In this document: one piece after another, positions 43,159-54,400 of the stretch | Layout: each line of letters starts with the position of its first letter | Numbering within the stretch: the stretch's first letter is position 1 | NCBI RefSeq assembly: GCF_000143625.1 | Contig: NZ_GL379589.1 | Span: forward strand, 10,743 to 74,742 | Source: Candidatus Regiella insecticola LSR1 | Lineage (GTDB): Bacteria > Pseudomonadota > Gammaproteobacteria > Enterobacterales > Enterobacteriaceae | Direction of reading: 5' to 3' | DNA length: 64,000 bases | Position numbers and translations under genes: made by a program | Notes under the pieces: model-generated | The model's database searches: none | The model's input: only the letters and a program-made list of their open reading frames with translations | What the model was told of the DNA's origin: nothing

Positions 43159-44172
43159 ATGGAAAAGCCATTAGCAAGTAAAAAAATTTTGATTGTAGAA
43201 GATGAAATAGTATTTCGCTCGGTATTAACCGGTTATTTAAGCTCGCTTGGAGCTTCTATATATCAGGCTGTAAATGGACGGGAAGCGCTTGGCCTTCTTG
43301 ATCTGCATTCCTTGGATCTGATTCTTTGTGATATCAGCATGCCAGAAATGGGGGGGATTGAATTTGTTGAATGTTTGTCGATACAAAGCATAAAAATTCC
43401 GGTATTAATTATTTCTGCAACGAATAAAATGACGGATATAGCTCAGGTATTGCGTATGGGCGCAAAAGATGTGTTACTCAAACCTATAGTTGATCTTGCC
43501 CGTTTGCGGGAAGCCGTATTAGAGTGTCTTTATGCCGACTTGTTTACTTCTCCGGCGCTTGAGAGAAGAGAATTTAATCAAGATTGGGATGAATTAAGAA
43601 AAAATCCGCAAAAAGCAGCGCAATTATTACTCCAATTGCAACCGCCTGTGCAACAAAAAATAGCACAATGCAACATAAATTATCAGCAACTAACCATGGT
43701 AGAACAGCCAGGTCTGGTGCTTGATATTGCCACCCTATCTACTGACGAATTAGCATTCTATTGCCTAGATATTACTAAAGCCAAGGAAAATGGTGTATTG
43801 GCAGCATTACTGTTACGTGTATTATTTAATGGTATTTTACAAGAGCATTTGGTACAAAAAAAACAAAGACTGCCACAAATGACAGCATTGCTACAACAAT
43901 TAAATCAACTATTACGTTGCACGCATCTTGATGGCCAGTTTCCTTTATTACTTGGATACTATCACTCCAAGCATAAAAATCTTAGTCTGATTTCAGCTGG
44001 TTTACGCGCTAATATTACGGTAGATAAAAATAAAATTCAGCTTAGTAATGGTATGCCATTAGGTACTTTAAATGCCGCTTATTTGAATCAAATTAGTCAA
44101 CATTGTTGCGCTTGGGAGTGCAAAATCTCTGGGGGAGGAAGTCGTTTACGGCTAATGCTTTCCACGGAATAA
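43159..44172 (+). CDS. rssB: Adaptor RssB for RpoS degradation
   Basis: Delivers sigma-S to the ClpXP protease. 337 residues, the E. coli length. Receiver domain with VEDE, phosphorylation site LILCDISMPEMGG and KP in VLLKPI; C-terminal PP2C-like output region with ELAFYCLDITKAKENGVLAA, LRVLFNGILQEHL and QFPLLLGYYHSKHKNLSLIS. Followed in E. coli by galU; here by a repeat cluster and ugd. Confidence 0.95.
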   Translation: MEKPLASKKILIVEDEIVFRSVLTGYLSSLGASIYQAVNGREALGLLDLHSLDLILCDISMPEMGGIEFVECLSIQSIKIPVLIISATNKMTDIAQVLRMGAKDVLLKPIVDLARLREAVLECLYADLFTSPALERREFNQDWDELRKNPQKAAQLLLQLQPPVQQKIAQCNINYQQLTMVEQPGLVLDIATLSTDELAFYCLDITKAKENGVLAALLLRVLFNGILQEHLVQKKQRLPQMTALLQQLNQLLRCTHLDGQFPLLLGYYHSKHKNLSLISAGLRANITVDKNKIQLSNGMPLGTLNAAYLNQISQHCCAWECKISGGGSRLRLMLSTE

Positions 44173-44310
44173 TGGTTTTATTTTTCATATTTTGTATTAT
44201 TTATACTTCTATTTGTTACTTTCCATCTCTTGATAATTAATATTAGGTACTAGATTGAAATTTTATCTCATTCTAACTTTGATTCTTATTTGAATATTCC
44301 TAACGACCTC

Positions 44311-44892
44311 TAAGAGTCTATTCTAAGTTTTCTTAAGCGACCGCTCAGATGAGGAAAAAACGGGCAAAAGCAGCCGTTGTTTTTTTACAAGGACAAGGAC
44401 GTAAATGAGCATTTTGAGTCTTTTTTTGACAAAAGACGGTTTGCAAAACCGTAGCGAGGGGGAGGATCACAGCACAAGGCGCACAGCAACCTTTCGTTAT
44501 AGCCGAATCATTTTAATTTGATTCAAGACGGAGGAGCAAGATAGTACAAATAGTACGGCAAGCGACGACAACACAGAATCAAATTTATACCATGCGAGTA
44601 CATGAGGATTGCTAGCACTGCGCAACGCGGAAATTTATACCACACAGTAGATTTTGCAAGCAGTCTAAAGTTATACCCTTCGTCTTTAAAGTTGCCTTCG
44701 GCTGCCAGGGCGGGCGACCGATGAGCGTATACCCAATGAATTTCGAGTTACGGCAAGATGGCAATCAATCGAATCCCAGGAGTGTACAGGTAGTACATGA
44801 CAGAGGGCGAGTGATCATTGCCAACGCCGCGCCTTAACTTAAAAGGCGAAGGGTATATCAGCGAGCACAAGAGATTTAGAATAGGCTCTTAA
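44311..44892. repeat. Nested cluster of repeats D, C, B and A
   Basis: Outer element D starts TAAGAGTCTATTCTAAG (44311) and ends CAAGAGATTTAGAATAGGCTCTTA (44869-44892). Inside its core lies a family C copy (about 44434 to 44666, ends AGACGGTTTGCAAAACC and TTTTGCAAGCAGTCT). Inside C lies most of a family B copy (TATAGCCGAATCATTTTAAT at 44498 to about 44588). After C comes a left half of family A (44672-44727) joined to a full A copy (44728-44857). The layers give an order of arrival. Confidence 0.85.
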
Positions 44893-44946
44893 TCAATATC
44901 AAGATAGAATAATTATTGTTTTTTAACAGTTATTAGGATGAAAATA

Positions 44947-46341
44947 ATGAATGTCACCGTTTTTGGCATCGGGTATGTCGGTCTAGTCCTGGCGGCAGTG
45001 ATGGCAGAAGTTGGCCACGATGTGTATTGTATCGACATTGATAAAGAAAAAATCGAAAATTTAAAAAAAGGGGAAATTCCTATTTATGAACCTGGACTTG
45101 CTGTTTTGGTCGACGACAGGCTTAAGAAGGGCAAGTTGCATTTTTCTACCGATGCAGCAGCGGGTGTTGCACATGGCTGCCTATTATTTATCGCTGTTGG
45201 TACTCCTCCTGATGAAGATGGTGCCGCCGATCTAAAATATGTTATCGAAGTTGCTGAAACTATTGCCCATCACATGAAAACGCCCAAAACGGTGATCAAC
45301 AAATCAACGGTTCCGGTTGGCACTGCAGATAAAGTGCATGACGCAATGCAGGCGATTTTGCAACAGCGGGAAGAACAGGAAAAATGGGAAAAGCGGGAAA
45401 AAATTTCTTTTGATGTGGTTTCAAATCCAGAATTCTTAAAAGAAGGGGCAGCTGTTGCCGATTGCCGGCGTCCAGAACGCATTGTTATTGGCGCTGATAA
45501 TCAAAATGCATTTAAACTGCTTCGTGAGTTATACGCTCCCTTTAATCGTAATCGTAATCGTATAATAGAGATGGATATACGCAGTGCAGAACTGACTAAA
45601 TATGCTGCTAACTGTATGCTTGCAACCAAAATTAGTTTTATGAATGAAATGGCTAGTTTGGCAGAATCATTGGGCGCTGATATTGAAAATGTACGCCAAG
45701 GGATTGGTTCTGATTCCCGTATTGGCCATCATTTTATCTATGCAGGCTGTGGTTATGGTGGTTCTTGTTTTCCAAAAGATATTCGAGCATTAATCCGCAC
45801 GGCTAGCAACGTCGATTATCCAGCCCAATTGTTACAGTCTGTAGAGCAAATTAATAATCAACAGAAATATAAATTAACAGAATTAATATTCAAACACTTC
45901 GGTGGTCAGCAAGAAGAAAAACCGTTGAAAGGAAAAATCTTTGCAGTTTGGGGGCTAGCATTCAAGGCAAACACTGATGATATGCGCGAAGCACCAAGCC
46001 GTACTGTTATCGAAACATTATGGGAAGCAGGCGCGGCTATCCGGGCTTATGATCCTAAGGCAATGAATGAAGCCTTACGTATTTATAAGTACCATGAGCA
46101 TTGTAAGGATCTTACACTTGCAAAAACTAAAGAAGCGGCGTTGGAAAATGCTGATGCTTTGATTATTTGTACCGAATGGCAAGATTTTCGCGCGCCTGAT
46201 TTTGATGAAATTAAGGGGAAGCTAGGACAGCCCATTATTTTTGATGGGCGTAACTTATACAATCCGGAACAGGTAAATCGGCACGGGATAACGTATTACG
46301 CAATTGGTAGGGGCGCTTCTATTAAGCAAACGCTTGAGTAA
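44947..46341 (+). CDS. ugd: UDP-glucose 6-dehydrogenase
   Basis: Oxidises UDP-glucose to UDP-glucuronate, a precursor for capsule or modified lipid A. The ATG at 44947 (MNVTVFGIGYVGL) has AGGA at the right spacing; the ATG at 44938 is an alternative. 464 residues. NAD motif GIGYVGL, catalytic cysteine in GCGYGGSCFPKD, and AFKANTDDMREAPS at the hinge to the UDP-binding domain. It takes the place of galU between rssB and hns. Confidence 0.94.
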   Translation: MNVTVFGIGYVGLVLAAVMAEVGHDVYCIDIDKEKIENLKKGEIPIYEPGLAVLVDDRLKKGKLHFSTDAAAGVAHGCLLFIAVGTPPDEDGAADLKYVIEVAETIAHHMKTPKTVINKSTVPVGTADKVHDAMQAILQQREEQEKWEKREKISFDVVSNPEFLKEGAAVADCRRPERIVIGADNQNAFKLLRELYAPFNRNRNRIIEMDIRSAELTKYAANCMLATKISFMNEMASLAESLGADIENVRQGIGSDSRIGHHFIYAGCGYGGSCFPKDIRALIRTASNVDYPAQLLQSVEQINNQQKYKLTELIFKHFGGQQEEKPLKGKIFAVWGLAFKANTDDMREAPSRTVIETLWEAGAAIRAYDPKAMNEALRIYKYHEHCKDLTLAKTKEAALENADALIICTEWQDFRAPDFDEIKGKLGQPIIFDGRNLYNPEQVNRHGITYYAIGRGASIKQTLE

Positions 46342-46565
46342 ATTCCACATTGAAATAGTCGTATCAGATTGCCTTATTTATTCTAAGACAGCAAAATAAT
46401 TTTTAACCGAAGTATCCAAAACACTGTTTTTATACGCGAGTGAAACATTATTACAAGATGATGATTTCGTTAACCATATAAAAAATTGATAAGTGACAGT
46501 TGTGAATAAAATTTTGGAAAAATCGACCAATCAATAAAGTTTTAGTCGCGAGACAGAAAGGAAGA

Positions 46566-46600
46566 TAATCCCTCTTTCTTTACAATAAAGAGGGGTTCTT
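46566..46600. terminator. Bidirectional terminator between ugd and hns
   Basis: Perfect inverted repeat CCCTCTTT (46570-46577) and AAAGAGGG (46587-46594) in the convergent gap of ugd and hns. T content after the stem is modest on both strands. The rest of 46342-46629 is plain AT-rich spacer. Confidence 0.6.
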
Positions 46601-46629
46601 CAAGGCAGAATTGACAAAACAATATTATT

Positions 46630-47061
46630 TTAAATTAAAAAAGAGTCCAGCGATTCACCTTCCTTCTCTATTGCTCTTTTAATAGCGGCAGGAGTACGGC
46701 CTTGACCGGTCCATGTCTTCTCTTCGCCGTTTTCTATGTATTTATATTTAGCGGGACGGGGAGCACGTTTCTTCTGTATTTTGCTAATAGCCTCTTTCGC
46801 TTTCACCTTGCTAGGACGTGGAGTAGGACTTGCCAATAATTCGTTGGGATCAATTCCATCAGAAATTAACATTTCTCGATATTGAGAGAGTTTCCGCGCC
46901 CGCTCTTCCTGTACTACCTTTGCTTTATCTTCTTCTTCACGACGCTCCTTAACGACGGTCTCTAATTTTTCTAACATTTCTTGCAATGTTTCAAGAGTAC
47001 ATTCGCGCCCTTGAGCACGTAGCGTACGTATGTTATTAAGAATTTTTAATGATTCATTCAT
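46630..47061 (-). CDS. hns: Nucleoid-associated protein H-NS
   Basis: Global silencer of AT-rich and acquired DNA. 143 residues (E. coli 137). N-terminal oligomerisation helices ([20 protein letters not shown]), linker, and C-terminal DNA-binding domain with the core motif [10 protein letters not shown] few extra linker residues ([15 protein letters not shown]). Intact and near clsA, as in E. coli. Confidence 0.95.
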   Translation of the reverse strand: MNESLKILNNIRTLRAQGRECTLETLQEMLEKLETVVKERREEEDKAKVVQEERARKLSQYREMLISDGIDPNELLASPTPRPSKVKAKEAISKIQKKRAPRPAKYKYIENGEEKTWTGQGRTPAAIKRAIEKEGESLDSFLI

Positions 47062-47575
47062 TGTCCTGGTCTCAAATTAATAATAGTGGGTAGGTGTGTG
47101 GATAAATAATAGAATGCTATTTTATTTTCTGCAATAGCTAATTGGATAAGCCTGATAAAAATAATTATTTTAAAGCCAAATATTTTTATCTAATTACTAA
47201 AAATCTCTAGATATTTACCATAATTTTTTATTACCAAAAAAATTATGCCTAAATTTTTAAAGCTGTTACAAATTGATGCTATATGAAAACAATAATTTTT
47301 CATTAAGTAATCTATTTGTTATAAATATTTCTACGCCGTATATCATGTAAATTTATAAAAGATAAAAAATTGAATCAATCTCACTTGGCATAGTCATTCC
47401 TCACTCTATCTTTTTTAGAAAAACCTTATTGTAAGCCATTATCGTTTCAAAGACAGGGTATCAATTAGAGTGCAAATTACTTATATTGATAAAAAAACAT
47501 TTAACAATAAATAGGTACAGAAGAAAAATAAATCCATTATATTAATTAATAATTTTTATTAATGATATCACTTGA
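47062..47575. other. Long AT-rich spacer between clsA and hns
   Basis: About 510 bases upstream of hns and downstream of clsA, both on the minus strand. No repeat of families A-D, no RNA gene and no credible frame. It should carry the hns promoter, which cannot be placed with confidence. Confidence 0.4.
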
Positions 47576-49036
47576 TTATAACAGTGGACTAAAAAAATAA
47601 AAGAGTCGCTCAGTCACGCGCTGCCTAACTGAACGCTTGGTCCATTTAGCTGCATCTATGGGTACAGAGCGTGCAATGTAATCTTCTTGTACTCTTGCCA
47701 AGTCACGCCCAAAAACATCATCATCAATGAGTAAGGTAATTTCAGAATTTAACCATAGGCTGCGCATGTCTAAATTAGCAGTACCAAGCAAACTAAGCTG
47801 CTTATCAACTAATACACTTTTGCTATGTAGCAAACCTCCTTCGAATTGATATATTTTTACTCCTGCTTCTAACAACTCGGCAAAGAATGAGCGGCTAGCC
47901 CAACGCACCATCATAGAATCATTTTTGTGCGGTACAATAATACTAACATCGACACCTCGATGGGCAGCGGTACAAATAGCATGCAATAAGTCATCACTGG
48001 GTACAAAATAAGGGGTAGTCATAACTAACTGCTGGCGAGCAGCATAGACGGCTGTCAGTAATGCTTGATGAATTAATTCTTCAGGAAATCCAGGCCCAGA
48101 AGCAATGACTTGAATGATACGATCTGTTTTTTGTTCTGATGTCATAAGATTAATATTGGGGGGAGGGGGCAACATGCGTTGACCGGTTTCAATTTCCCAA
48201 TCACAAGCATAGACTATTCCCATAGTCGTGGCGATCGGTCCTTCCGTCCGTGCCATCAAGTCAATCCAATGCCCGACACCGGCATTTTGTTTAAAAAAAC
48301 GAGGTTCAACCATGTTCATGCTGCCGGTATAAGCAATAGCATTATCAATCAGCACCATTTTTCGATGCTGACGCAAGTCCATTCTACGAAAAAAAACTCG
48401 GAATAGATTAACTTTTAGTGCTTCGATAACCTCAACACCGGCATCACGCATCATTTTAGGATAAGGACCCCGAAAAAAATGGCGGCTACCTGCAGAATCT
48501 AACATTAAACGACAACTGACCCCTCGACGAGCCGCAGCCATTAATGCTTCAGCAACCTGATCAACCAAACCTCCAGATTGCCAAATATAAAACACCATTT
48601 CTATATTGCAACGCGCTGATTTTATGTCACGAATTAATGTTTTTAGCGTATCGGCTGTCGTGGTCAGTAGCTTTAGCTGATTGCCTTTAACACCGCTTAT
48701 TCCTTGACGCCTTTCACACAGTTTAAATAATGGAAGCGCCACTTCACTATTTTGGTTTGTGAAAATATGTTGGTAATCTTTCAATGCTTTTAACCAATTG
48801 GACGTGGAGGGCCACATTGATTTCGCACGTTTAGCACGACGTTTGCCAAGATGCAATTCACCGAATAAAAGATAAGTCATAATGCCAACCAAGGGTAAAA
48901 TGTAAATGACTAGCAGCCACGCCATAGCCGAAGGAGCAGTGCGACGTTTCATTAGTATACGTAGCGTTACTCCGGCGATAAGCAGCCAATAGCTAAAAAG
49001 AGAGAGCCAATTGATTACCGTATAAAATGTGATCAT
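47576..49036 (-). CDS. clsA: Cardiolipin synthase ClsA
   Basis: Condenses two phosphatidylglycerols into cardiolipin. The ATG at 49036 gives 486 residues, the E. coli length (upstream frame without similarity). Two N-terminal membrane helices ([29 protein letters not shown]) and two phospholipase-D motifs: HRKMVLIDN with YTGSMN, and HSKSVLVDK with [11 protein letters not shown]. Ends LFYFFSPLL as in E. coli. Confidence 0.97.
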   Translation of the reverse strand: MITFYTVINWLSLFSYWLLIAGVTLRILMKRRTAPSAMAWLLVIYILPLVGIMTYLLFGELHLGKRRAKRAKSMWPSTSNWLKALKDYQHIFTNQNSEVALPLFKLCERRQGISGVKGNQLKLLTTTADTLKTLIRDIKSARCNIEMVFYIWQSGGLVDQVAEALMAAARRGVSCRLMLDSAGSRHFFRGPYPKMMRDAGVEVIEALKVNLFRVFFRRMDLRQHRKMVLIDNAIAYTGSMNMVEPRFFKQNAGVGHWIDLMARTEGPIATTMGIVYACDWEIETGQRMLPPPPNINLMTSEQKTDRIIQVIASGPGFPEELIHQALLTAVYAARQQLVMTTPYFVPSDDLLHAICTAAHRGVDVSIIVPHKNDSMMVRWASRSFFAELLEAGVKIYQFEGGLLHSKSVLVDKQLSLLGTANLDMRSLWLNSEITLLIDDDVFGRDLARVQEDYIARSVPIDAAKWTKRSVRQRVTERLFYFFSPLL

Positions 49037-49073
49037 AAGAGGAGTATTCCTGTTGAAAGCCGGCATTGCTGTG

Positions 49074-49235
49074 TATACCCTTCGCTTTTGAAGTTACCGA
49101 GGTGTTGGTTGCTTTCACTCATTCCAGCCATGTACTACCTCCGCGTTGTTGGCTGCGGCTTCAAAGGCGAAGGGTATACACTTCTGGGATTTGATTGATT
49201 GCCGCCTTGCCGTAACTCGAAATTCATTGGGTATA
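49074..49235. repeat. Composite family A repeat between clsA and tonB
   Basis: An ERIC-like copy in the reverse sense (ends TATACCCTTCGCTTTTGAAG and CGAAATTCATTGGGTATA) whose core is split near TGTACTACCT by the right half of another A copy (CCGCGTTGTTGGCTGCGG to GGCGAAGGGTATA, ending 49178). Total 162 bp. The remainder of 49037-49349 is AT-rich leader. Confidence 0.85.
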
Positions 49236-49349
49236 GTCACAGTAAAGAAAAACAAAATAAGTGCAATTCCAATATAAAAATAATGCTTGTTGAATATGAT
49301 TGCTATTTGCATTTAAACTTAGCAGCACCAGTTAGAGTATTAAATTATT

Positions 49350-50063
49350 ATGCAGCGCAAGAAAATGATTTCACATCATCACATTATAGGGTCAGTCATA
49401 TTTTCCATTGGATTACATGGTAGCCTAATTGGGTTGTTACTTTATTTTTTTACACGAGATAATCCTGTTCTTCCTACAACAAACAGTGCACCATTAGCAA
49501 TAACTATGGTAAATAATTCTACTTTTATCACGGCACCGCAAGGGACGACAACAGGGGCGGAAAAAAGCCAACATGAACAGGCTGAAACAATATCATCAGC
49601 ACCCAAAAATGTCTCTAAGCTACAACATTTAGTTAAACCGGTGCAACAGGCGCTTAAACCTACATTAACGCAACCAAAGGTCAAAAAATCTGAAACTATA
49701 AAAACAAACCCCTCGATGAATGAGCCAGCTCCCAACTCACTGATATCCAAAGCTGGAAGTGAGCAGTTGCCAACAGCATCAACAACATTAAAAACCCCTT
49801 CGCTTCTTAGTGAACCAAGAGCACTGATTAAAACTAAGCCCGTCTATCCCGCGCGTGCGCAAGCACTAGGCATCGAAGGGAGAGTTAGAATTCAATATGA
49901 CATCGATAAAAATGGTTATGTGATTAATCTTCGCATATTGGAGGCTACTCCACGCAATATTTTTGAACGTGAAGTAAAAAAAGCGGTGAAAATGTGGCGT
50001 TATGAAGCCATTGCTGTTAAAGATTATGTGACCGAAATTGTATTTAAAATACCTACTTCGTAG
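49350..50063 (+). CDS. tonB: Energy-transducing protein TonB
   Basis: Couples the proton gradient through ExbBD to outer-membrane receptors. 237 residues. N-terminal membrane anchor with the conserved histidine (GSVIFSIGLHGSLIGLLLYF), a periplasmic spacer rich in K, P and T but with little of the E. coli EPEP/KPKP repeat, and a C-terminal domain with YPARAQALGIEGRVRIQYD and REVKKAVKMWRYE. ATG at 49350 or 49365 may be the start. Near clsA as in E. coli; exbBD not in the window. Confidence 0.93.
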   Translation: MQRKKMISHHHIIGSVIFSIGLHGSLIGLLLYFFTRDNPVLPTTNSAPLAITMVNNSTFITAPQGTTTGAEKSQHEQAETISSAPKNVSKLQHLVKPVQQALKPTLTQPKVKKSETIKTNPSMNEPAPNSLISKAGSEQLPTASTTLKTPSLLSEPRALIKTKPVYPARAQALGIEGRVRIQYDIDKNGYVINLRILEATPRNIFEREVKKAVKMWRYEAIAVKDYVTEIVFKIPTS

Positions 50064-50223
50064 TTTGGAGCGCGAATTTTACTATCTTCTTTAGAAAAAG
50101 AGCTACACTAGCTCTACTCAGCAGATTTTGCTGAAAAAAGGCTCCGTCACGCGACCTATCAAACAGATATCACGATGATGACTACACAGTTAAACTAAAA
50201 AATGGTCAAAAAAGTATCACCGT

Positions 50224-51465
50224 ATGAAATATTATAAATTTACAATCGTTATACTGTTATCTTTACTCATTTCGGCATGTTCGAAATCGGTTAAATCTGA
50301 AAATACACCCCATTTACGCGCCAGTTGGATTGCTACGGTTCTTCAATTAGATTGGCCTAAATCCACCCCAATTTTCACTGCAGATCGCATTGCGACGCAA
50401 AAAAAAGAATTGATTGCGATATTGGACGAAGCAGTCAATATGGGTATGAATGCCATAATATTCCAAGTCAAACCTAATGCAGATGCATTTTATCGTTCCA
50501 ATATTCTTCCTTGGTCTACTTATTTAACCGGAACCTTAGGTAAGGATCCGGGTTATGATCCGTTAGATTTTATTATCAAAGAAGCCCACAAACGCAATCT
50601 TAAATTGCATGCTTGGCTTAATCCCTATCGCGTTTCTATGGATACCAGCAAAGAGACTATCCATATGCTAGAAAACACGCCGCCAGAGGCGCCAAAGAGT
50701 GTTTATAGCCGTCACCAAGACTGGATCGGAATTGCTTGGGATCGTTTCGTGCTTGATCCAGGGATCCCGGCCGTGCGCTTTTGGATTGAAGAGGTTGTTA
50801 CTGAACTTGTGAGTAATTACGATATCGACTGTATTCATTTTGATGATTATTTTTACGCGGAATCAACAGATTCGCTCTTAAATGATGAAAAAACCTATTT
50901 GGCCTATGGCACTGCTTTCAGCAATAAAGCAGATTGGCGCAGAAACAATACCTATTTGTTAATCAAACAATTATCAAAAAAAATAAAAGCACTTAAGCCG
51001 CATGTCGAGTTTGGCATAAGTCCTGCTGGCGTATGGCGAAATAAAAAAGATGATCTTAGCGTATCAGACACTCAAGTAGGTCACCCGAATTATGATGCGG
51101 CCTATGCCGATACGCGCAGATGGGTTCAAGAAGAATTAATTGATTATATCGCGCCACAAATTTATTGGCCTCTGGCTAGAAAAGTGGCATCTTACGATGT
51201 TATTGCAAAGTGGTGGGCAAATGTTGTTCGACCCACCAAAACACGTTTGTATATCGGGATGGCGCTGTATAAAGTTGGAAAATATGATGCATTAGAGCCT
51301 GATTGGTCGATAGATGGCGGCGTCCCTGAAATAAAACGGCAATTAGATTTGAATGAATCAATACCAGAAATACAAGGCAGTATTCTGTTTCGGCAGGGTT
51401 CTTTGCAAGAACCAGAAACACAAAAAGTAGCCGAATATATTAAAAAGAGATGGCGCGGGCTCTAA
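50224..51465 (+). CDS. digH: Glycosyl hydrolase-like lipoprotein DigH (YddW)
   Basis: In E. coli DigH cleaves denuded glycan strands left after amidase action at the septum. 413 residues (E. coli 439). Lipobox ISAC with the cysteine at about residue 19, then the GHL10 barrel starting LRASWIATVLQLDWP with FQVKPNADAFYRS, LHAWLNPYRVS, IDCIHFDDYFY and YIAPQIYWPLAR. Complete. Marks the left border of the accessory island. Confidence 0.9.
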   Translation: MKYYKFTIVILLSLLISACSKSVKSENTPHLRASWIATVLQLDWPKSTPIFTADRIATQKKELIAILDEAVNMGMNAIIFQVKPNADAFYRSNILPWSTYLTGTLGKDPGYDPLDFIIKEAHKRNLKLHAWLNPYRVSMDTSKETIHMLENTPPEAPKSVYSRHQDWIGIAWDRFVLDPGIPAVRFWIEEVVTELVSNYDIDCIHFDDYFYAESTDSLLNDEKTYLAYGTAFSNKADWRRNNTYLLIKQLSKKIKALKPHVEFGISPAGVWRNKKDDLSVSDTQVGHPNYDAAYADTRRWVQEELIDYIAPQIYWPLARKVASYDVIAKWWANVVRPTKTRLYIGMALYKVGKYDALEPDWSIDGGVPEIKRQLDLNESIPEIQGSILFRQGSLQEPETQKVAEYIKKRWRGL

Positions 51466-51476
51466 GAACAATACCG

Positions 51477-54400
51477 TTAGGTTAATGGCAACAAATTCGG
51501 CATAGGAATCACTGCCCCTTCGTCGTTAGCATTGTTATTGTGGATATTGTTATTGCAGGTATTGTAATAACTCGCCAGTTCGGCGGCGGTAATAGATCCA
51601 TGGGTAAAAATGAATTTTAGTCGACTGTGGGCAGTGTTTTTTCGTGGGTCGAAAACATCATTTATGATCAACATTTGATGGGTGATAAACAGTAAAAGAT
51701 GCTGCCCCTTGCGGGTGATAGTATAACCCATCGCCGCAGGTTGCTGAGGCAGATGACATTAGACCTCTTTGGAAACCGTAGTTCGTTATGTGGAGTCAAG
51801 GCGCCCGGTGCACAGCAACCTTCGTTAACATAAAGTACATGAGGATTGCGCGCACCGGACAACGCAGGATCCGTATCACGCAGTAGGTTTCCGAAGAGGT
51901 CTATTGTAAAAATCCCGTCCCCCGATGAGCAATTTGTAGCACGGCATAATTCAGTGCGGCGATATTAACAGTAAAATGTTGATGATTTTTTTGTTCTCGG
52001 CTGCCGATAATTAATAAACGGGAGATCCCATCAATATTGAGCGGATAAAAAGTGTCAACCGTATTCTGCTGATCAGCAGTTTCAGCCTGATGGTATTTTA
52101 AAATCAAGAGCTCATCGAGGCGTTGATAAACCGCATTATGATTATCAATAAAGCTATCATCACTCGACGAAGACATTTTTAACAAAAAACTCTGCCTATG
52201 GGTAGTAAAGTAAGCCACCTGATCTTTTTCACTGAAACCAAGGTATTGTGCAGTGCTTTCATTATAAGGAGGGATAAATAAATGATGGCTTTGTGGATGG
52301 TACCAGCCATGCTGGTTGCTTTTGAGTGGGATGGATATGATTTCTGGGCAGATATATTTTTTACTCAGTAAACTTAAGGCCTATTTTAACATTATCGCGT
52401 CTAAATCCCCTGTAGCACGGTAGTATCGGTCACTAAATGTCGAATAGCAAGATCGCCACGATACCAAGCAGAAGTTTGGTTATGGAAAATCAATACAACA
52501 TTACTGCGTTGGCTACTATCGTTGAAAATAGTCTGGTCATTATTTGCCGTATAGAGTAATGCAGGTTGGCTGAGTGGGTAAAAATAGTCGTTAATATTTT
52601 CAAGTTCATTGGCTGCATTGCCGATATGTCGCTCCCCTTGTTGCCTATAGTTATCGAGGCGAACCCTGTTAATAGCATAACGGTGATGAGTGCGCTGTTG
52701 TCGCAAATAGTTTTGTATTGCTATCAATACGCTTGCTTCGTCAATACTCTCTTGTTGGTTTGAGCTGATGTTCAACTCAGTAAAATTAATACGACAAAAA
52801 AGCGTTTGCTGTGGTTTCCACTCAATGGCTCCCTGCGGTAGGTTCAGTGTGATTTTCGTTTCTTCACTATTTTTAACACTAATGGTGGTGATGACTTCTG
52901 TCATGTATTCGCCTGCCGTTGTCGGTGTACGACAAAAAAATTTCAATAGATGGCCAGCAGGGAATTCGGTACTGTGACTAGATGTCATTTCAATATCATT
53001 AATATGGCTAACATCAATTAGCCAATTGACTTGATCGTTAACACAATCGATGGTCATGTTGGCTTGGGCGCGATTCAACACCAAAACCACCCACGCCGCT
53101 TTTTGTCGCGGAGCATGAAAATGATAATGGAGATGTTCACTGTATATCGGTGGGTTGATTAGCGGGTTTTCTGGTGATCCTTCATCTACCCCTGGGGCAA
53201 TCAAGTAATAATGCTGATTACCTAATAAAATATCGATTTTGGTATGAAAATAATGCAATTGAAGTTCACTAGGAACTGAAAAATAAGGTACCCGAGAAAG
53301 CGCGGCGGGATATATCATAAATGGAAAATCCGCATCTTTTCTGCTGAAAAAGTGCATTGCTTGAAATTCGCTACCATTATTATTTTGCAATGAGAAACTG
53401 AATTTTTCATTCATGATAGGATTAATCCGCGCACGAGGTTGTGTCGGTAATACTAGCGTTTTCATTCCTGCTGCATTAACCGGCAGAGCGAGGGTACGGC
53501 GAGTGGTTACTATCTGACGCAGCTGGTATAGATTGATATAGTCACTGGGCGATCTCCCTTGTGCTCTCCTCCTTTTTATCCGTTGTCCTTTGGCATCAAA
53601 CACCACAGCAAGAGAGGTTGCATTTTGCAGATCGACTTGTGTGATCACCGCCCCTTGGCAAGGGACTAATATCCCTTGGTTTAGGGTAAAACCCGCCTGT
53701 CGCCACCCCTTTAGCATACTGGTGAAATAGTTAGCAATAATTTTGGCTTTATCGAGTTTATTCAGGTTTTCCACTACTGTGCTTTGTATGATGTACCCCG
53801 TCACGGCCAGCGTGATACCAAGGATAAATAATCCGCTAACCAATAGCGTGCTGCCGAGCAAACAGGCAACCAGACTACCGACAAATAAAGAGAGGCCAAT
53901 GACTGAAAAACTGAGCTGAGTGGTCGCGAGAATACGTTGCCCTTCGTTTTCAGCTTTACTCAATTCAATAGCGCTGAGAGCGACATCAGAGAGGGTTAAT
54001 GCTAATCCTACCGGTGTTGCTATAAATTGAAACAAGCGTGTCAGGCCAATATTGCCTTTTCTTAATGCTGCCTGTAGTAAGGCCATATCGTGACTAGTAT
54101 TAAAAGTTACCTGTGTCATCGCCAGATAAGTATGAAGTTGTAATATTTGAGCCAGCTGCGTGTTGCCTGGCACTGTGCTGTCATTTCGCAACCAACTTTG
54201 TATCGCCATAATTGCAAACACGGCATTGACACCCATGCCTACCGCTTCGGTATAACCAAAAAATTTATTGCTATAACCTTGAGAGGGGTAAAGACATCCA
54301 TTAGCGACATTGTAATGCTGATGTAAGATTTCATGCTATTGTTCTAAAAAACGTTTCATTTCAGCAAATTCATCGTTACCGGTTGTCAGTGTTTGTTCTT

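Noticed and set aside
49442..49750. 102-codon frame antisense to tonB
   Set aside because: Shadow of the low-complexity K/P/T spacer of TonB.
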